Source: Bifidobacterium felsineum
GTDB lineage: Bacteria; Actinomycetota; Actinomycetes; Actinomycetales; Bifidobacteriaceae
NCBI RefSeq assembly: GCF_002802915.1
Contig: NZ_PEBJ01000001.1
Coordinates: 620,001-684,000, forward strand
Direction of reading: 5' to 3'
Length of the DNA: 64,000 bases
Shown here: piece after piece, positions 15,822 to 26,261 of the stretch
How the letters are laid out: each line of letters begins with the position of its first letter
How positions within the stretch are numbered: the stretch's first letter is position 1
Notes under the pieces: generated by a model
The model's database searches: none
Seen by the model: only the letters and a program-made list of their open reading frames with translations
Told to the model about the DNA's origin: nothing
Translations under genes and position numbers: made by a program

Positions 15822-17918
15822 ATGAGCTTCCCCCAGGGACCTGGGCAGGGCAACGGAAACAATCCGAACCCTAATAACCGTAATAACGGCAACCCATTCA
15901 CCAACCCGTTCAAGCGTGGTGACGATGGCAACAAGAAGAACGGTGGCAACAACGAGAACCGTCCGGTCTGGCAGTCTCCGTGGCTGTGGGGCGCGGTGCT
16001 TGTGGTCATGGCCGTGCTGATGTTCCAGATGTTCTCCACCGGAGCAACCAAGACCATCGACACCAAGGATGGCTTTGCGTTGTTGAAGGAGGGCAAGGCC
16101 ACCTACGCCGAGATCACCGACAACAAGCAGGTGGTGCGTCTCGAGCTCAAGGATGACTTCTCCAAGAAGAATCCGGACACCGGCAAGGTCACCAACTACG
16201 GCAAGGACGTGCAGTTCTACTACACCTTCGCACAGGGCGCGCAGGTGGCCAAGGCCGTGGAAGACGGCGATCTGGAAAAGGGTTGGACCTCCAACATCGA
16301 ACAGACCAGCATGCTGAGCTATCTGGTCACTTCGATTCTGCCGTTCATCATCTTCTTCGCGCTGTTCTGGTGGCTGATGAGCCGTATGGGCGGTGCCGGC
16401 GGCATGCTCGGCATGGGTGGCAAGAAAAACAACGGCAAGTTGCTCGAGGGCCAGACGCCTACCACCAAGTTCTCCGATGTGGCCGGCGAAGATGAGGCGC
16501 TTGCCGAAGTCGAGGAGATCAAGGACTTCCTGAAGGATCCGGCCAAGTACAAGGCGCTGGGCGCTCGCATTCCGCGTGGCGTGCTGCTGTACGGCCCTCC
16601 TGGAACCGGTAAGACCCTGTTGGCTCGAGCCATTGCAGGTGAGGCTGGCGTACCGTTCTACGCGATGGCCGGCTCGGACTTCGTCGAAATGTTCGTCGGC
16701 CTCGGTGCCTCCCGTGTTCGTGACCTGTTCGATGAAGCCAAGAAGAACGCTCCGGCCATCATCTTCATTGATGAGATCGATGCCGTCGGCCGCAAGCGTG
16801 GTTCCGGCATGGGCGGCGGCCATGACGAACGCGAACAGACGCTGAACCAGCTGCTTGTGGAGATGGATGGCTTCGACAATGACACCAACCTGATCATCAT
16901 CGCCGCAACCAACCGCCCCGACGTGCTGGATCCCGCACTGCTGCGCCCGGGTCGTTTCGACCGTCAGGTGGGCGTGGCCGCGCCTGATCTGGAAGGCCGT
17001 GAGGCAATCCTTAAGGTGCACGCCAAGGGCAAGCCGTTCGTGCCGGATGTCGATCTGCACATGGTGGCGGTGCGCACACCTGGCTTCACCGGTGCCGATC
17101 TGGCCAACGTGCTGAACGAAGCTGCATTGTTGTGCGCTCGTGCCGGTGCCCAGCTCATCGACAACCGTGCCATCGACGAGGCCATCGACCGCGTTCAGGC
17201 CGGTCCGCGCCGTAAGTCCAAGGGCATGGCTCTTGAAGAGCTGCGTAACACCGCATACCACGAGGGCGGCCATGCTCTGGTGGCGGCTGCTCTGCGCAAC
17301 ACCGACCCGGTGACCAAGGTGACGATTCTGCCGCGTGGTCGTGCGCTCGGCTACACCGCCGTGATGCCGACTGCCGATCGTTATTCGCAGTCCCGCAACC
17401 AGCTGCTCGATCAGATGGCCTACGCGATGGGTGGCCGCACCGCCGAGGAAATCGTCTTCCACGATCCGACCACCGGTGCCTCGAACGATATCGAGAAGGC
17501 CACGAAGATCGCCCGTACCATGGTGGTCGAATACGGCTTCTCCGATAAGCTCGGTGCCATCAAGTGGGCTGATGACGACGATCAGACCACAGTGATGGAT
17601 GGTTTGGCTCCGCGCAAGTATTCCGATCGCACTGCCGAAGTGATTGATGAGGAGGTCCTGAAGCTGGTGGAGACCGCCCATACCGAGGCGTGGAATATCA
17701 TCAACGACAACCGTGAGATTCTTGACGAACTGGTTCGCCAGCTGCTCGTCAAGGAAACACTGGACGAAAAGGAACTCGCTCAGATCTTCGCGCCGATTAA
17801 GAAGGCTCCGGAACGTGAGGTGTGGCTCTCCAATGAGCGTCGCCCTGATTCCGATAAGCCGCCGGTGGAGATTCCTGAGAGTCTGAAGCGTTCGGCAGGC
17901 ATCAAGCCTGGAGAGTGA
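15822..17918 (+). CDS. ftsH: ATP-dependent zinc metalloprotease FtsH
   Basis: A membrane-anchored AAA+ protease that removes misfolded and regulatory membrane proteins. The 698 residues comprise an N- and G-rich start, TM segments near 48-66 and 161-183 flanking an extracytoplasmic domain, Walker A GPPGTGKT at 258-265, Walker [10 protein letters not shown], the second region of homology with [20 protein letters not shown], and the zinc site HEGGH at 480-484. The very Asn/Pro-rich first 40 residues are unusual but fit bifidobacterial FtsH. ATG at 15822 is preceded by AAGGAGAATAAGC. Confidence 0.96.
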   Translation: MSFPQGPGQGNGNNPNPNNRNNGNPFTNPFKRGDDGNKKNGGNNENRPVWQSPWLWGAVLVVMAVLMFQMFSTGATKTIDTKDGFALLKEGKATYAEITDNKQVVRLELKDDFSKKNPDTGKVTNYGKDVQFYYTFAQGAQVAKAVEDGDLEKGWTSNIEQTSMLSYLVTSILPFIIFFALFWWLMSRMGGAGGMLGMGGKKNNGKLLEGQTPTTKFSDVAGEDEALAEVEEIKDFLKDPAKYKALGARIPRGVLLYGPPGTGKTLLARAIAGEAGVPFYAMAGSDFVEMFVGLGASRVRDLFDEAKKNAPAIIFIDEIDAVGRKRGSGMGGGHDEREQTLNQLLVEMDGFDNDTNLIIIAATNRPDVLDPALLRPGRFDRQVGVAAPDLEGREAILKVHAKGKPFVPDVDLHMVAVRTPGFTGADLANVLNEAALLCARAGAQLIDNRAIDEAIDRVQAGPRRKSKGMALEELRNTAYHEGGHALVAAALRNTDPVTKVTILPRGRALGYTAVMPTADRYSQSRNQLLDQMAYAMGGRTAEEIVFHDPTTGASNDIEKATKIARTMVVEYGFSDKLGAIKWADDDDQTTVMDGLAPRKYSDRTAEVIDEEVLKLVETAHTEAWNIINDNREILDELVRQLLVKETLDEKELAQIFAPIKKAPEREVWLSNERRPDSDKPPVEIPESLKRSAGIKPGE

Positions 17919-17933
17919 TCGCCGGTGTGCAAG

Positions 17934-17981
17934 AAGCCCGTGGACTGACCGTGCTCTATTGCATGGTCAGTCCACGGGCTT
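17934..17981 (+). terminator. 17-bp perfect hairpin after ftsH
   Basis: AAGCCCGTGGACTGACC (17934-17950) and GGTCAGTCCACGGGCTT (17965-17981) pair exactly around a 14-base loop. There is no T run, so it may shield the 3' end or partly terminate rather than stop transcription fully. folE lies 51 bases beyond. Confidence 0.7.
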
Positions 17982-18031
17982 GCTCAATTGACCGGTACGA
18001 ACCGGTACTTGGAGACATGTGAGGAGAGCAG

Positions 18032-18613
18032 ATGACTGAGGAGCAAGTAGGCACCTACGATGAGGAAGGCGTGCGCAAGGCCGTTCGCCTGTTCCTGAAA
18101 TCGATTGGTGAGGACCCGGATCGCGAAGGTCTGGTGGAGACGCCGGACCGTATTGCACGAGCTGGCCGCGAATTGTTCGCAGGCCTTCATGCCTCGCCGG
18201 CTGATGTGCTGGAAAAGCATTTTGATGTGGACACCGACGAGCTGGTGCTGGTCAAGGATATCGAGCTGTATTCCGTATGCGAACACCATCTGCTGCCGTT
18301 CCATGGTGTGGCTCATGTGGGATACATCCCAGCCAAGGATGGCGTGATGGGTCTGAGCAAATTGGCCCGTCTGGTGGAGGTCTATGCCCGTCGTCCACAG
18401 GTGCAGGAGCGCCTGACCCAGCAGATTGCCGATGCGTTGGTGGATTACGCCGGTGCGCGAGGCGTGATTGTGGTAACTGAATGCGAGCATCTGTGTATGT
18501 CGATGCGTGGCATCAAGAAGTCCTCCGCCCGCACGGTGACCTCCGCGGTTCGTGGTCTGCTGCGCAATCCCGCTACTCGAGCCGAGGCCATGAGCCTCAT
18601 TTTGGACAAGTAG
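18032..18613 (+). CDS. folE: GTP cyclohydrolase I
   Basis: FolE opens the guanine ring of GTP to give dihydroneopterin triphosphate, the first step of folate synthesis. The zinc and active-site motifs [10 protein letters not shown] and [11 protein letters not shown] are intact in the 193-residue protein. ATG at 18032 has GAGGAGAGC upstream. It leads the folate genes folE-folP-folBK. Confidence 0.95.
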   Translation: MTEEQVGTYDEEGVRKAVRLFLKSIGEDPDREGLVETPDRIARAGRELFAGLHASPADVLEKHFDVDTDELVLVKDIELYSVCEHHLLPFHGVAHVGYIPAKDGVMGLSKLARLVEVYARRPQVQERLTQQIADALVDYAGARGVIVVTECEHLCMSMRGIKKSSARTVTSAVRGLLRNPATRAEAMSLILDK

Positions 18614-18621
18614 TCATTCTC

Positions 18622-18669
18622 GGCCCCCTCTGACGAGGGGGGCTCCCGGCGAAGCTGGGTGGGGGAGAC
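18622..18669. repeat. Half copy of the 6028-6150 element
   Basis: GGCCCCCTCTGACGAGGGGG, then GCTCCCGGCGAAGCTGGGTG, matches the left half of the element at 6028. It lies between folE and folP, where a hairpin could tune folP expression. Confidence 0.65.
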
Positions 18670-18697
18670 TGAATACCAATAGAAGGGGAATACAACA

Positions 18698-19579
18698 ATG
18701 ACTGATTTGCAACAGCTGCATGATGCGTCGCAGACGCTGGTGATGGGCGTGCTCAACATCACCGAGGATTCCTTCTCGGACGGTGGCCTATGGCTTGACC
18801 CTGACAAGGCCGCCCAGCACGGTCGCGACATGATGGCAGCCGGCGCTGACATCATTGATATCGGCGCCGAATCCACGCGTCCCGGTGCCAAGCGCGTGTC
18901 CGAAGAAGATGAGCTCAAGCGCATCACCGGCGCGGTTCATGCATTGGTCCCGGCGGGCGCGGTACTGTCTATCGATACCACGCGTGCTTCAGTGGCCGCC
19001 GCGGCTTTGGAAGGCGGCGCGCAGATCATCAACGATGTCTCCGGTGGAACCTTGGATCGAGAGCTGCCGCATGTGGTGGCCGACCATGATTGCCTGTACA
19101 TCGTGCAGCATTGGCGTGGCTGGCTGGCCGGCTCCAAGGGTGCCAATCCCGATCAGGACACATCCGTCTATGAGCATGGCGTGCTGACCGATGTGCATGA
19201 TGAGCTGATGCGCCAGGTCGATGACGTGCTGGCGGCCGGCATTAAGCCCGAACGCATCATCATCGACCCGGGTCTGGGCTTCTCCAAGCCGGGCATCGAA
19301 CATAATCTGCCACTGCTGGCCGGACTTGAGACCTTCCGTGCCACCGGATACCCGGTGCTGATCGGGCAATCTCGCAAGCGCTTCATTTCCGCCATGCTGG
19401 CCGACAACGGTATTACCGAGCCTACAATGGCTCAGCGCGATGATGTGACTGCCGCATTGTCCGCTTTGAGTGCCGAACATGGTGCATGGGCCGTACGCGT
19501 GCACGACGTGGCCAAGAGCCGTGCCGCCGTCATCGCCGGTAACGCTTGGCGCCAATACAGCGCACAGAGCGCACAGTAG
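18698..19579 (+). CDS. folP: Dihydropteroate synthase
   Basis: FolP joins the pterin diphosphate to p-aminobenzoate and is the sulfonamide target. The characteristic loops are all visible in order: NITEDSFSDGG, DIGAESTRPGA, SIDTTRAS, INDVSGG, IIDPGLGFSK and GQSRKRFI, then VHDVAKSR at the end. The 293-residue length is a little above the usual 270-280. AAGGGGAATACAACA precedes the ATG. Confidence 0.95.
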   Translation: MTDLQQLHDASQTLVMGVLNITEDSFSDGGLWLDPDKAAQHGRDMMAAGADIIDIGAESTRPGAKRVSEEDELKRITGAVHALVPAGAVLSIDTTRASVAAAALEGGAQIINDVSGGTLDRELPHVVADHDCLYIVQHWRGWLAGSKGANPDQDTSVYEHGVLTDVHDELMRQVDDVLAAGIKPERIIIDPGLGFSKPGIEHNLPLLAGLETFRATGYPVLIGQSRKRFISAMLADNGITEPTMAQRDDVTAALSALSAEHGAWAVRVHDVAKSRAAVIAGNAWRQYSAQSAQ

Positions 19580-19640
19580 AGTTGTATGGGGCATCGCATC
19601 CCTGAATCCAACGGCGGTCAATGCAAACAAGGAATCAATC

Positions 19641-21143
19641 ATGGACATAATTCGACTTACAGGTGTGAGCGCCAACGGTACTCATGGCGTACTCGACTTC
19701 GAGCATCAGCGTGCGCAACCGTTCATCGTGGATGCCACGCTGTATCTCGACCTTTTTGCGGCCGGACGGTCCGATGCCTTGGGCGATACTGTCGACTATG
19801 GGCGCGTGGCCAAAGACATCGTGGCGGTCATCGAGGGCGAGCATGTGGACTTGATTGAGAAGCTTGCCCAGCGTATCGCCGAACGAATCCTTGCGATCAA
19901 GCCGATTGCGAAGGTTGATGTCACCGTGCATAAGCCGCATGCGCCCATTACGGTGCCGTTCACGGACGTGGCGGTATCCATCACCCGCGTCCGTGATGCC
20001 CAGGGTGCCGTGGTGCCGGAGCATAAGACCCAATCCGATATTCAGGTCGCTGTGCAGTCAGCTGCCGCGCGGTCCACTGAACAGCCGGCGGTGCATCATG
20101 CGGTGGTGGCGTTGGGTGGCAATATCGGTGATGTGGAATCCACCTTACGCGCGTCGGTACGTGAAATGGACGGATTGTCGGGCACGCAAGTCGTCGGTAT
20201 TTCACCGTTGTACCGTACGGCTGCATGGGGTATGGCCGATGACACGCCTGATTTTCTGAATGCGGTCGTGGAACTCGAGACCACATTGGACAGTCACGAA
20301 CTATTGGCCGCATTGCAGGGCATTGAGCGCGCACACGGCCGCAATCGTGAGAATCACTGGGATTCGCGTCCGCTGGACCTTGACATCATCGACTTTGATG
20401 GCATTACCAGTGCGGACCCGGATCTGTCGTTGCCTCATCCGCGCGCATGGCAGCGTGCATTCGTGCTGGCACCTTGGGTGGCTTTGAATCCTACGGCCCG
20501 ACTCGCCGGTGCCCATGGTGGATTGGCGTCCGATTTGCTGGCGGTTGCGGCGGATCGCGATGCCGTGCAACTGGACAGTGAGGATTGGATGCTCGCAGGG
20601 CATGCCGCCAATGCGGTTGACGATGCTGGAGCGAAGCATGCCGCTCTCGAAAAGAATCGCCAAGACGCTGCTCCGGTCTCCCGCAAAGCCGTGATTTCCA
20701 TGGATTCCACCGTCCGCGACGCCGAGCAACTGTTCCGCGAAGCCATCGTCTCTGTTGATAGCATTCCCGGAAACCAGGTGCAGGGCATCTCGCCGCTGTA
20801 TCATGTCAGTCATTTTGATGGTCCGGATGCGCTGAGTGCGGTTATTCAGATAGAGACCAAATTGCCGGCAGCCGATTTGATTGCCGCGCTCGGCAGTGTC
20901 GAAGCCGCGCATGAAGGCCTGATTGATCTCGATCTTGTGGATATGGATGGCGTTACCTCGGATACGCCGGACTGTCGAGTGCCATGGCCATCCGCCAGGA
21001 ACCATGCTTCCGTGCTGGCTCCCTGGATGGATATGGACGCCGATGCCACGCTGGGATCGGAGCCGGTATCGTTCCTTCTGGCCATGGCGCCGGATGCCGG
21101 GCAGGTCGGCATGCTGTCGGATAACTGGATCATGGGTAAATGA
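19641..21143 (+). CDS. folB/folK: Fused dihydroneopterin aldolase / HPPK with an extra degenerate HPPK domain
   Basis: The 500-residue protein has three parts. Residues 1-120 are FolB (aldolase; LTGVSANGTHGVLDFE at the start). Residues about 153-315 are FolK, which pyrophosphorylates hydroxymethyl-dihydropterin; ALGGNIGDVE, the substrate region HGRNRENHWDSRPLDLDIID and LPHPRAWQRAFVLAPW are intact. Residues about 349-500 repeat the FolK fold (GISPLYHVSHFDG, VIQIETKLPAADLIAALGSV, ASVLAPW), but the catalytic RNR..W..R.LDLD block is reduced to EGLIDLDLVDMDG. The third domain is therefore a decayed or structural duplicate. ATG at 19641 follows AAGGA; the longer open frame upstream overlaps folP and is not used. 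Confidence 0.88.
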   Translation: MDIIRLTGVSANGTHGVLDFEHQRAQPFIVDATLYLDLFAAGRSDALGDTVDYGRVAKDIVAVIEGEHVDLIEKLAQRIAERILAIKPIAKVDVTVHKPHAPITVPFTDVAVSITRVRDAQGAVVPEHKTQSDIQVAVQSAAARSTEQPAVHHAVVALGGNIGDVESTLRASVREMDGLSGTQVVGISPLYRTAAWGMADDTPDFLNAVVELETTLDSHELLAALQGIERAHGRNRENHWDSRPLDLDIIDFDGITSADPDLSLPHPRAWQRAFVLAPWVALNPTARLAGAHGGLASDLLAVAADRDAVQLDSEDWMLAGHAANAVDDAGAKHAALEKNRQDAAPVSRKAVISMDSTVRDAEQLFREAIVSVDSIPGNQVQGISPLYHVSHFDGPDALSAVIQIETKLPAADLIAALGSVEAAHEGLIDLDLVDMDGVTSDTPDCRVPWPSARNHASVLAPWMDMDADATLGSEPVSFLLAMAPDAGQVGMLSDNWIMGK

Positions 21144-21184
21144 GCCTATGCGGCATATAACCCACAACGCACAAGGAGAATGAC

Positions 21185-21715
21185 GTGAAAGTACGCCGAA
21201 CACCATGGTGGCAGTACGTGATTGGTGCCGTACTGGGCCTGCTTGCCGGCATGGGCCTTGCCTCGTATGGCGAGCAGTCCGGATTGTCTCTGATCGGCAC
21301 CCCGTGGGTGGTGGCCGGCTTGCTTGCGGTGCTGGGTGTGATTGTGCTGGTATTGGCATTGCAAGTGCACAAATATGCTAATACCGACCCCAAGAAGCGC
21401 CCGCACAGTTTCATCAATCCGAGCATCGCCGTGAATACTTTGGTGCTTTCCAAGGCATTGGGCTTGGCTGGTGCCACGCTCGCCGGATGGTATGTGGGGC
21501 AGATTCTGATGAGCGCAAGCCATTTCGAAGCGCCGTTCTACCATGATGCGATTATCCAATGTGCGATATCCGCCGTGATCTGCATCGCCGATATGATTAT
21601 CGGCATCATCGGAGAATGGCTTTGCCAACTGCCGCCGAACGAAGGCCCAGAGAACCCTAAGATTGCCGAGGCCAAACGCCGTCAGGAAGTCTCCCCGGCC
21701 TACCGCAAGCAGTAG
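21185..21715 (+). CDS. DUF3180 family membrane protein
   Basis: A 176-residue protein with four hydrophobic segments and the conserved-looking RRTPWWQYVIGAVLGLLAG start. Proteins of this family sit directly after folK in many actinobacteria; their role is unknown. The start is a GTG at 21185 behind AAGGAGAATGAC, the only strong SD. It ends the folate operon before a strong terminator. Confidence 0.8.
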   Translation: MKVRRTPWWQYVIGAVLGLLAGMGLASYGEQSGLSLIGTPWVVAGLLAVLGVIVLVLALQVHKYANTDPKKRPHSFINPSIAVNTLVLSKALGLAGATLAGWYVGQILMSASHFEAPFYHDAIIQCAISAVICIADMIIGIIGEWLCQLPPNEGPENPKIAEAKRRQEVSPAYRKQ

Positions 21716-21728
21716 CAGTAGCTGCAAG

Positions 21729-21775
21729 CCTTATCAGACGTACACTGACGCTCGCTCAGCGTACGTCTGATAAGG
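21729..21775. terminator. Bidirectional terminator between the folate operon and tesB
   Basis: CCTTATCAGACGTACACTGA and TCAGCGTACGTCTGATAAGG form a 20-bp stem with one mismatch and a 7-base loop, between convergent genes. Confidence 0.8.
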
Positions 21776-21777
21776 TG

Positions 21778-22683
21778 TTACTTCTGAGGTACGCGGACCA
21801 TGGCCTCCTGGGCGATTACGGCCACCAATTCGCCATCCTGCGAGTACACCTTGGCATTGCCTAGTCCACGGCCGTGCGCGGCAATCGGCGTATCCTGCAC
21901 ATACAGATGCCATTCATTGATGTCGATGTCGCGGTACCACCACATCGAATGGTCGATGGAGGCGTAGGAGATGCCCGGTGTGGAAATCGACAGGCCCGCG
22001 CGGCGAAGCACCGGTTCCATCATGAGCTGATCGCAGCCAAGAGCGAGCAGTGCGCGGTGCATCACCTGCGGTACGTCGGCGTGACCGTCGGCACGCATCC
22101 ACACCATTTGCTTGCCGGAATCATGCTCAGCGGATTTCTTATCGGCGCGAAGCATCACCGTCGGCGTGATGTGGCGAATATCAAAGGGTGATTTTTCCGC
22201 ATAGTAATTGGCGAACGGCGACTTCTCGGCGAATGGTTCCATCAGTTTCTTTGCGGAGGTCAGCGATTCGGGATCAGGCAGGTTTTCAGGCATGGGGTCG
22301 GCGAATTCCACGCCCTCCTGACCGGTCTCCTGGAAGGATGCGATGGCGGTTAAGATTGGTCCCTCAGCCTGGGTGACGTTCACCCGGCGTGCGGAGAATG
22401 ATCGGCCGTCGCGCAGCGTTTCGACGTCAAAGAGCAGATCCTGGCGAATATCACCGGCCGCAATGAAATAACCATGGATGGAATGCGGCAAGCGGGATGC
22501 CGGCACGGTTTTGGATGCGGCAATCACCGACTGGGCGATGACCTGACCGCCGTAGACGCGGCCGGTGGGGAAGAACATGCTTTCGCCATTGATATAGGTG
22601 TGATTTCGGTATGCGGAGGGTTCACCCAACCGCAGCACTTTCACCAAACGATCCAGTGGGGTAACAGTGGTGGGCTGAGCCAT
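21778..22683 (-). CDS. tesB: Acyl-CoA thioesterase II
   Basis: TesB hydrolyses medium- and long-chain acyl-CoA. The 301-residue protein has two hotdog repeats; GRVYGGQVIAQSVIAASKTV and HSIHGYFIAAGD are in the first, and the catalytic-type SIDHSMWWYRDIDINEW segment in the second. The start is ATG at 22683 (MAQPTTVTPLDRL). It is a single gene ending at the shared terminator. The physiological substrate in this genus, which lacks beta-oxidation in general, is unclear. Confidence 0.9.
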   Translation of the reverse strand: MAQPTTVTPLDRLVKVLRLGEPSAYRNHTYINGESMFFPTGRVYGGQVIAQSVIAASKTVPASRLPHSIHGYFIAAGDIRQDLLFDVETLRDGRSFSARRVNVTQAEGPILTAIASFQETGQEGVEFADPMPENLPDPESLTSAKKLMEPFAEKSPFANYYAEKSPFDIRHITPTVMLRADKKSAEHDSGKQMVWMRADGHADVPQVMHRALLALGCDQLMMEPVLRRAGLSISTPGISYASIDHSMWWYRDIDINEWHLYVQDTPIAAHGRGLGNAKVYSQDGELVAVIAQEAMVRVPQK

Positions 22684-22881
22684 GACTTCCTCGATTCATG
22701 TGACGGTCTTCGTTCAATACTGTTTGGCAGTTTACGCACTGGGAGTTAAGAGTCATGGCAGCATGATGTAACGAGCCTGTGAGGAAGGTTAATTACCGGT
22801 TAGATGTGAGCATGGTCCATCATTCGGGCGTAGATGTGGACCTGTATCGTTTGCGGATTCTGCATCCTTCTACAATGACAA

Positions 22882-22912
22882 AAGACCGCCACCGTATATG
22901 GTGACGGTCTTC
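22882..22912 (-). terminator. Terminator of ettA
   Basis: AAGACCGCCACC and GGTGACGGTCTT form a stem with one mismatch and a 6-base loop just beyond the ettA stop; the minus strand continues into TTTTGTC. The rest of the 250-base gap up to tesB shows nothing else. Confidence 0.75.
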
Positions 22913-22935
22913 TATCGCTTCAGCGGAGCAATGAA

Positions 22936-24615
22936 TCAGCCGCGCACGAGCTTCTTGTGCAGGCGGTGCGGGCGGGCCGCGTCCTCGCCGAGTCGAGCCA
23001 CACGATTCTCCTGATAGGCCTGGAAGTTACCTTCGAACCAGTACCACTTGGCCGGATTCTCATCGTCGCCTTCCCAAGCGAGGATGTGGGTGGCTACGCG
23101 GTCGAGGAACCAACGGTCGTGGGAGATCACCACGGCGCAGCCCGGGAAACCGAGCAGCGCGTTTTCAAGGCTTTCCAGCGTCTCGACGTCCAAATCGTTG
23201 GTGGGCTCGTCGAGGAGCAGCAGGTTGCCGCCCTGCTTCAGGGTCAGGGCCAAATTCAGACGGTTGCGTTCACCACCGGAGAGCACGCCAGTGAGCTTCT
23301 GCTGGTCGGAGCCCTTGAAGCCGAAGCTGGCCACGTAGGCACGGGTCGGCACTTCCACGCCGGCCACCTCAATGTAGTCGAGACCGCCGGAGACGGCTTC
23401 CCACAAGTTCTTGTTCGGGTCGAGGCCTTCACGGTTCTGGTCGACGTAGCTGATCTTGACGGTGTCGCCGATCTTCAACTCGCCGCTGGTGAGCGGTTCC
23501 AGACCGACGATGGTCTTGAACAGGGTGGACTTACCCACGCCGTTCGGGCCGATCACGCCCACGATGCCGTTACGCGGCAAGGTGAAGGAAAGATCGTCGA
23601 TGAGCACGCGGTCGCCGAAGGCCTTGTGGATGTGATTGGCCTCCAGCACCAGGGAACCCAGACGCGGGCCAGCTGGAATCTGAATTTCGGAGAAGTCCAG
23701 CTTCTTGTTGTTGCGTGCCTCCTGCTCCATCTGGTCGTAGCGCTCCAGACGGGCCTTGTTCTTGGCCTGACGGGCCTTGGGGGAGGAACGTACCCAATCG
23801 AGTTCGTCCTTCAGGCGCTTGGCCAGCTTGGCATCCTTGGCGCCCTGGATCTCCATACGCTTGGCCTTGGTCTCCAGGTAGGTGGAGTAGTTGCCCTTGT
23901 ACGGGTACAGATGGCCGCGGTCGACCTCGCAGATCCATTCGGCCACGTTGTCCATGAAGTAACGATCGTGGGTGACGGCGATGACGGCACCCTTGTACTG
24001 GTGCAGGAACTGCTCCAGCCACAGGATGGATTCGGCATCCAAGTGGTTGGTGGGCTCGTCGAGCAGCAGCAGATCGGGAGCTTCGAGCAGCAGCTTGCAC
24101 AGTGCCACACGGCGGCGTTCACCACCGGAGCAGACGTTCACCGGGGTGTCCGGATCGGGGCACTGCAAGGCGTCCATGGCCTGCTCGAGCTGGGAGTCGA
24201 GATCCCAGCCGTTGGCGGCGTCGATCTCGGTTTGGAGCTTGCCCATCTCCTCCATCAGGGAGTCGAAGTCAGCATCCGGGTTGGCCATCTCCTCGCCGAT
24301 CTCGTTGAACCGGGCAACCTTTTCGGCAATCGGGCCGAACGCCATCTTGATGTTCTCGCCCACGGTCTTGGTGTCATCCAGCGGCGGCTCCTGCTGCAGG
24401 ATGCCCACCGTGTAGCCCGGGGTCAGCGTGGCCTCACCGTTGCTCACGGTTTCCAGGCCGGCCATGATCTTGAGCAGGGTGGACTTACCCATACCGTTGG
24501 GGCCCACCACGCCGATCTTCGCGCCCGGCAGGAAGCTCAGGGTCACGTCGTCAAGAATCACGCGGTCGCCGAAAGCCTTGCGTGCCTTGATCATCTGGAA
24601 TACGAATTCTGCCAT
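22936..24615 (-). CDS. ettA: Energy-dependent translational throttle protein EttA (ABC-F)
   Basis: EttA is a soluble ABC-F ATPase that binds the ribosomal E site and gates elongation by ATP/ADP ratio. The 559-residue protein has two nucleotide-binding domains: Walker A GPNGMGKSTLLK and GPNGVGKSTLFK, signatures CSGGERRRVAL and LSGGERNRLNLAL, and Walker B LLLLDEPTNHLDA and LLLLDEPTNDLDV. No TM segments are present. The basic inter-domain linker (about residues 255-300) with KARQAKNKARLERYDQM fits the P-site tRNA interaction motif. It is monocistronic. Confidence 0.95.
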   Translation of the reverse strand: MAEFVFQMIKARKAFGDRVILDDVTLSFLPGAKIGVVGPNGMGKSTLLKIMAGLETVSNGEATLTPGYTVGILQQEPPLDDTKTVGENIKMAFGPIAEKVARFNEIGEEMANPDADFDSLMEEMGKLQTEIDAANGWDLDSQLEQAMDALQCPDPDTPVNVCSGGERRRVALCKLLLEAPDLLLLDEPTNHLDAESILWLEQFLHQYKGAVIAVTHDRYFMDNVAEWICEVDRGHLYPYKGNYSTYLETKAKRMEIQGAKDAKLAKRLKDELDWVRSSPKARQAKNKARLERYDQMEQEARNNKKLDFSEIQIPAGPRLGSLVLEANHIHKAFGDRVLIDDLSFTLPRNGIVGVIGPNGVGKSTLFKTIVGLEPLTSGELKIGDTVKISYVDQNREGLDPNKNLWEAVSGGLDYIEVAGVEVPTRAYVASFGFKGSDQQKLTGVLSGGERNRLNLALTLKQGGNLLLLDEPTNDLDVETLESLENALLGFPGCAVVISHDRWFLDRVATHILAWEGDDENPAKWYWFEGNFQAYQENRVARLGEDAARPHRLHKKLVRG

Positions 24616-24850
24616 GAGTTGCAGTTGCTCCTTAGAAAGGTTGGAATTTCGCCGTTTCTAGTCTTGTCGTGTTGTTTGGACGGGCGGTCGGCGCATTGGC
24701 CGCAGTCGCTCCCATGGTTTTCGGCGTACTGGCCCAAGCGATGCAATGCTTGCCCATATTACGATCGAATCCCCGTCAAACTACCGCAACCATGGTATCG
24801 GAAGGGCTGGAATGACGCGGCTTGCGCGCCGGTTTCCTACAATATGAGGA

Positions 24851-26143
24851 ATGGGTCGAAGAACAACTGAAGAACATGATTCGTTTGCTGGCTCGTTAAC
24901 TGGGATGCCGGTTAACGGTGGGGCTGCGGCGACGCCTCCATTGCTGGCGGCGTTGATCTTCCTGGTGGCGCTGAATCTGAGGCCCGCCATCGCCGGGGTC
25001 GGGCCGGTACTGGCGCGTATCGGCAACGATCTTGACTGGGGTGAAAGCGTACTCGGCATGCTTGGCGCGATGCCATTGTGGGCATTCGCCGCTGTCAGTC
25101 CCTTGGTTCGATTCGTGACGAAACGGTTCGGTGCCAACCGCACCATCCTCATCGCGCTGCTTGTACTTGCCGTCGGTGACGTACTCCGGTCATTCGGTGG
25201 ACCGGCGTGGGTATGGCTTGGCACATTCGCCGTCGGTGCTGGTATCGCTGCCGGCAATGTACTCGTGCCGGTGATTGCCAAACGGGACTATGCCGGGCAC
25301 GTGGCAGTAGCCACCGGCATATATTCCGGTTGCATCACTGCCGGATCTGCCATCGCCGGACTCACTGCCGCACCACTTGCTACCCAACTTGGCGGTTGGC
25401 GTCCAGCCCTCGCAGTGTGGGCTGTGCCGCCGCTCGTCGTTGCCGCGCTATGGGCGATTCGCGTGGTGTTCGATGAACGAAGGAACACGGGTGACGGTAC
25501 TGCGCTGTTCTTAGCTCCGTCTCCTTCTTCTTCGATGGCGACGACAGCCGCCTCGCTCACTTCGGATGCGCTCCCACTATGGCGGCGTCCGATGACGTGG
25601 TGGGTCACGCTATTCATGGGCCTGCAATCATCGGCGTTCTACACCATGTCGAACTGGCTGCCGTCCCTCTCCGAGGCCGCCGGCTTCACCGAATCCCAGG
25701 CCGGCGTGCAATTGTTCGTCTTCCAGTCGCTCGGCATCTTTTCCGGTCTGCTGATTCCTGTACTCATGCATGTACGTGGCAATCAGATATGTGCGGCACT
25801 CACGGCCAGCGTTCCGATGGTTATCGCCGGCTTTGGATGGCTGTCAGCACCGCAATATTCGCTGTTGTGGAGTGTGATCGGTGGCGTCGGCCAAGGGGCC
25901 TCGCTGGTAGTGGCGCTAACGCTGATTGCTTTGCGAGGCCGCAATCCGCAAGACACGGTTGCGCTATCCGGTCTGGCGCAATCCCTTGGCTACTTGATTG
26001 CTTCGCTTGGGCCGCTTACTTTTGGATCGCTTGCTGAGCTGTCTGGCGGATGGGTTGCGCCGCTCACGTTGTTCATCGCATTTGCCATTGGACAGTGTGT
26101 AGTGGCAGTACTTGCTGGAAAATCGAGGGACGGAACCGCATAA
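24851..26143 (+). CDS. MFS transporter, CynX/NimT family
   Basis: A 430-residue protein with about twelve TM segments. The N-terminal NLRPAIAGVGPVLARIGNDL and the FVTKRFGANRTIL loop match the cyanate/2-nitroimidazole transporter (CynX) subfamily of the major facilitators. The substrate is unknown. The first 20 residues are hydrophilic, and the upstream context has no clear SD, so the start could be the internal ATG of MPVNGGAAATPP. It is divergent from ettA. Confidence 0.83.
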   Translation: MGRRTTEEHDSFAGSLTGMPVNGGAAATPPLLAALIFLVALNLRPAIAGVGPVLARIGNDLDWGESVLGMLGAMPLWAFAAVSPLVRFVTKRFGANRTILIALLVLAVGDVLRSFGGPAWVWLGTFAVGAGIAAGNVLVPVIAKRDYAGHVAVATGIYSGCITAGSAIAGLTAAPLATQLGGWRPALAVWAVPPLVVAALWAIRVVFDERRNTGDGTALFLAPSPSSSMATTAASLTSDALPLWRRPMTWWVTLFMGLQSSAFYTMSNWLPSLSEAAGFTESQAGVQLFVFQSLGIFSGLLIPVLMHVRGNQICAALTASVPMVIAGFGWLSAPQYSLLWSVIGGVGQGASLVVALTLIALRGRNPQDTVALSGLAQSLGYLIASLGPLTFGSLAELSGGWVAPLTLFIAFAIGQCVVAVLAGKSRDGTA

Positions 26144-26261
26144 CGGCCTATTTTGTAGTTGTATCCCGTTATCTACCCGTTGTATTCCGCACCATCATTG
26201 GTAAGAATGGCGGAATTAAGCCATTTGTGTGCTGCCCTACTATAGGAGATAGGTAAAGGCC

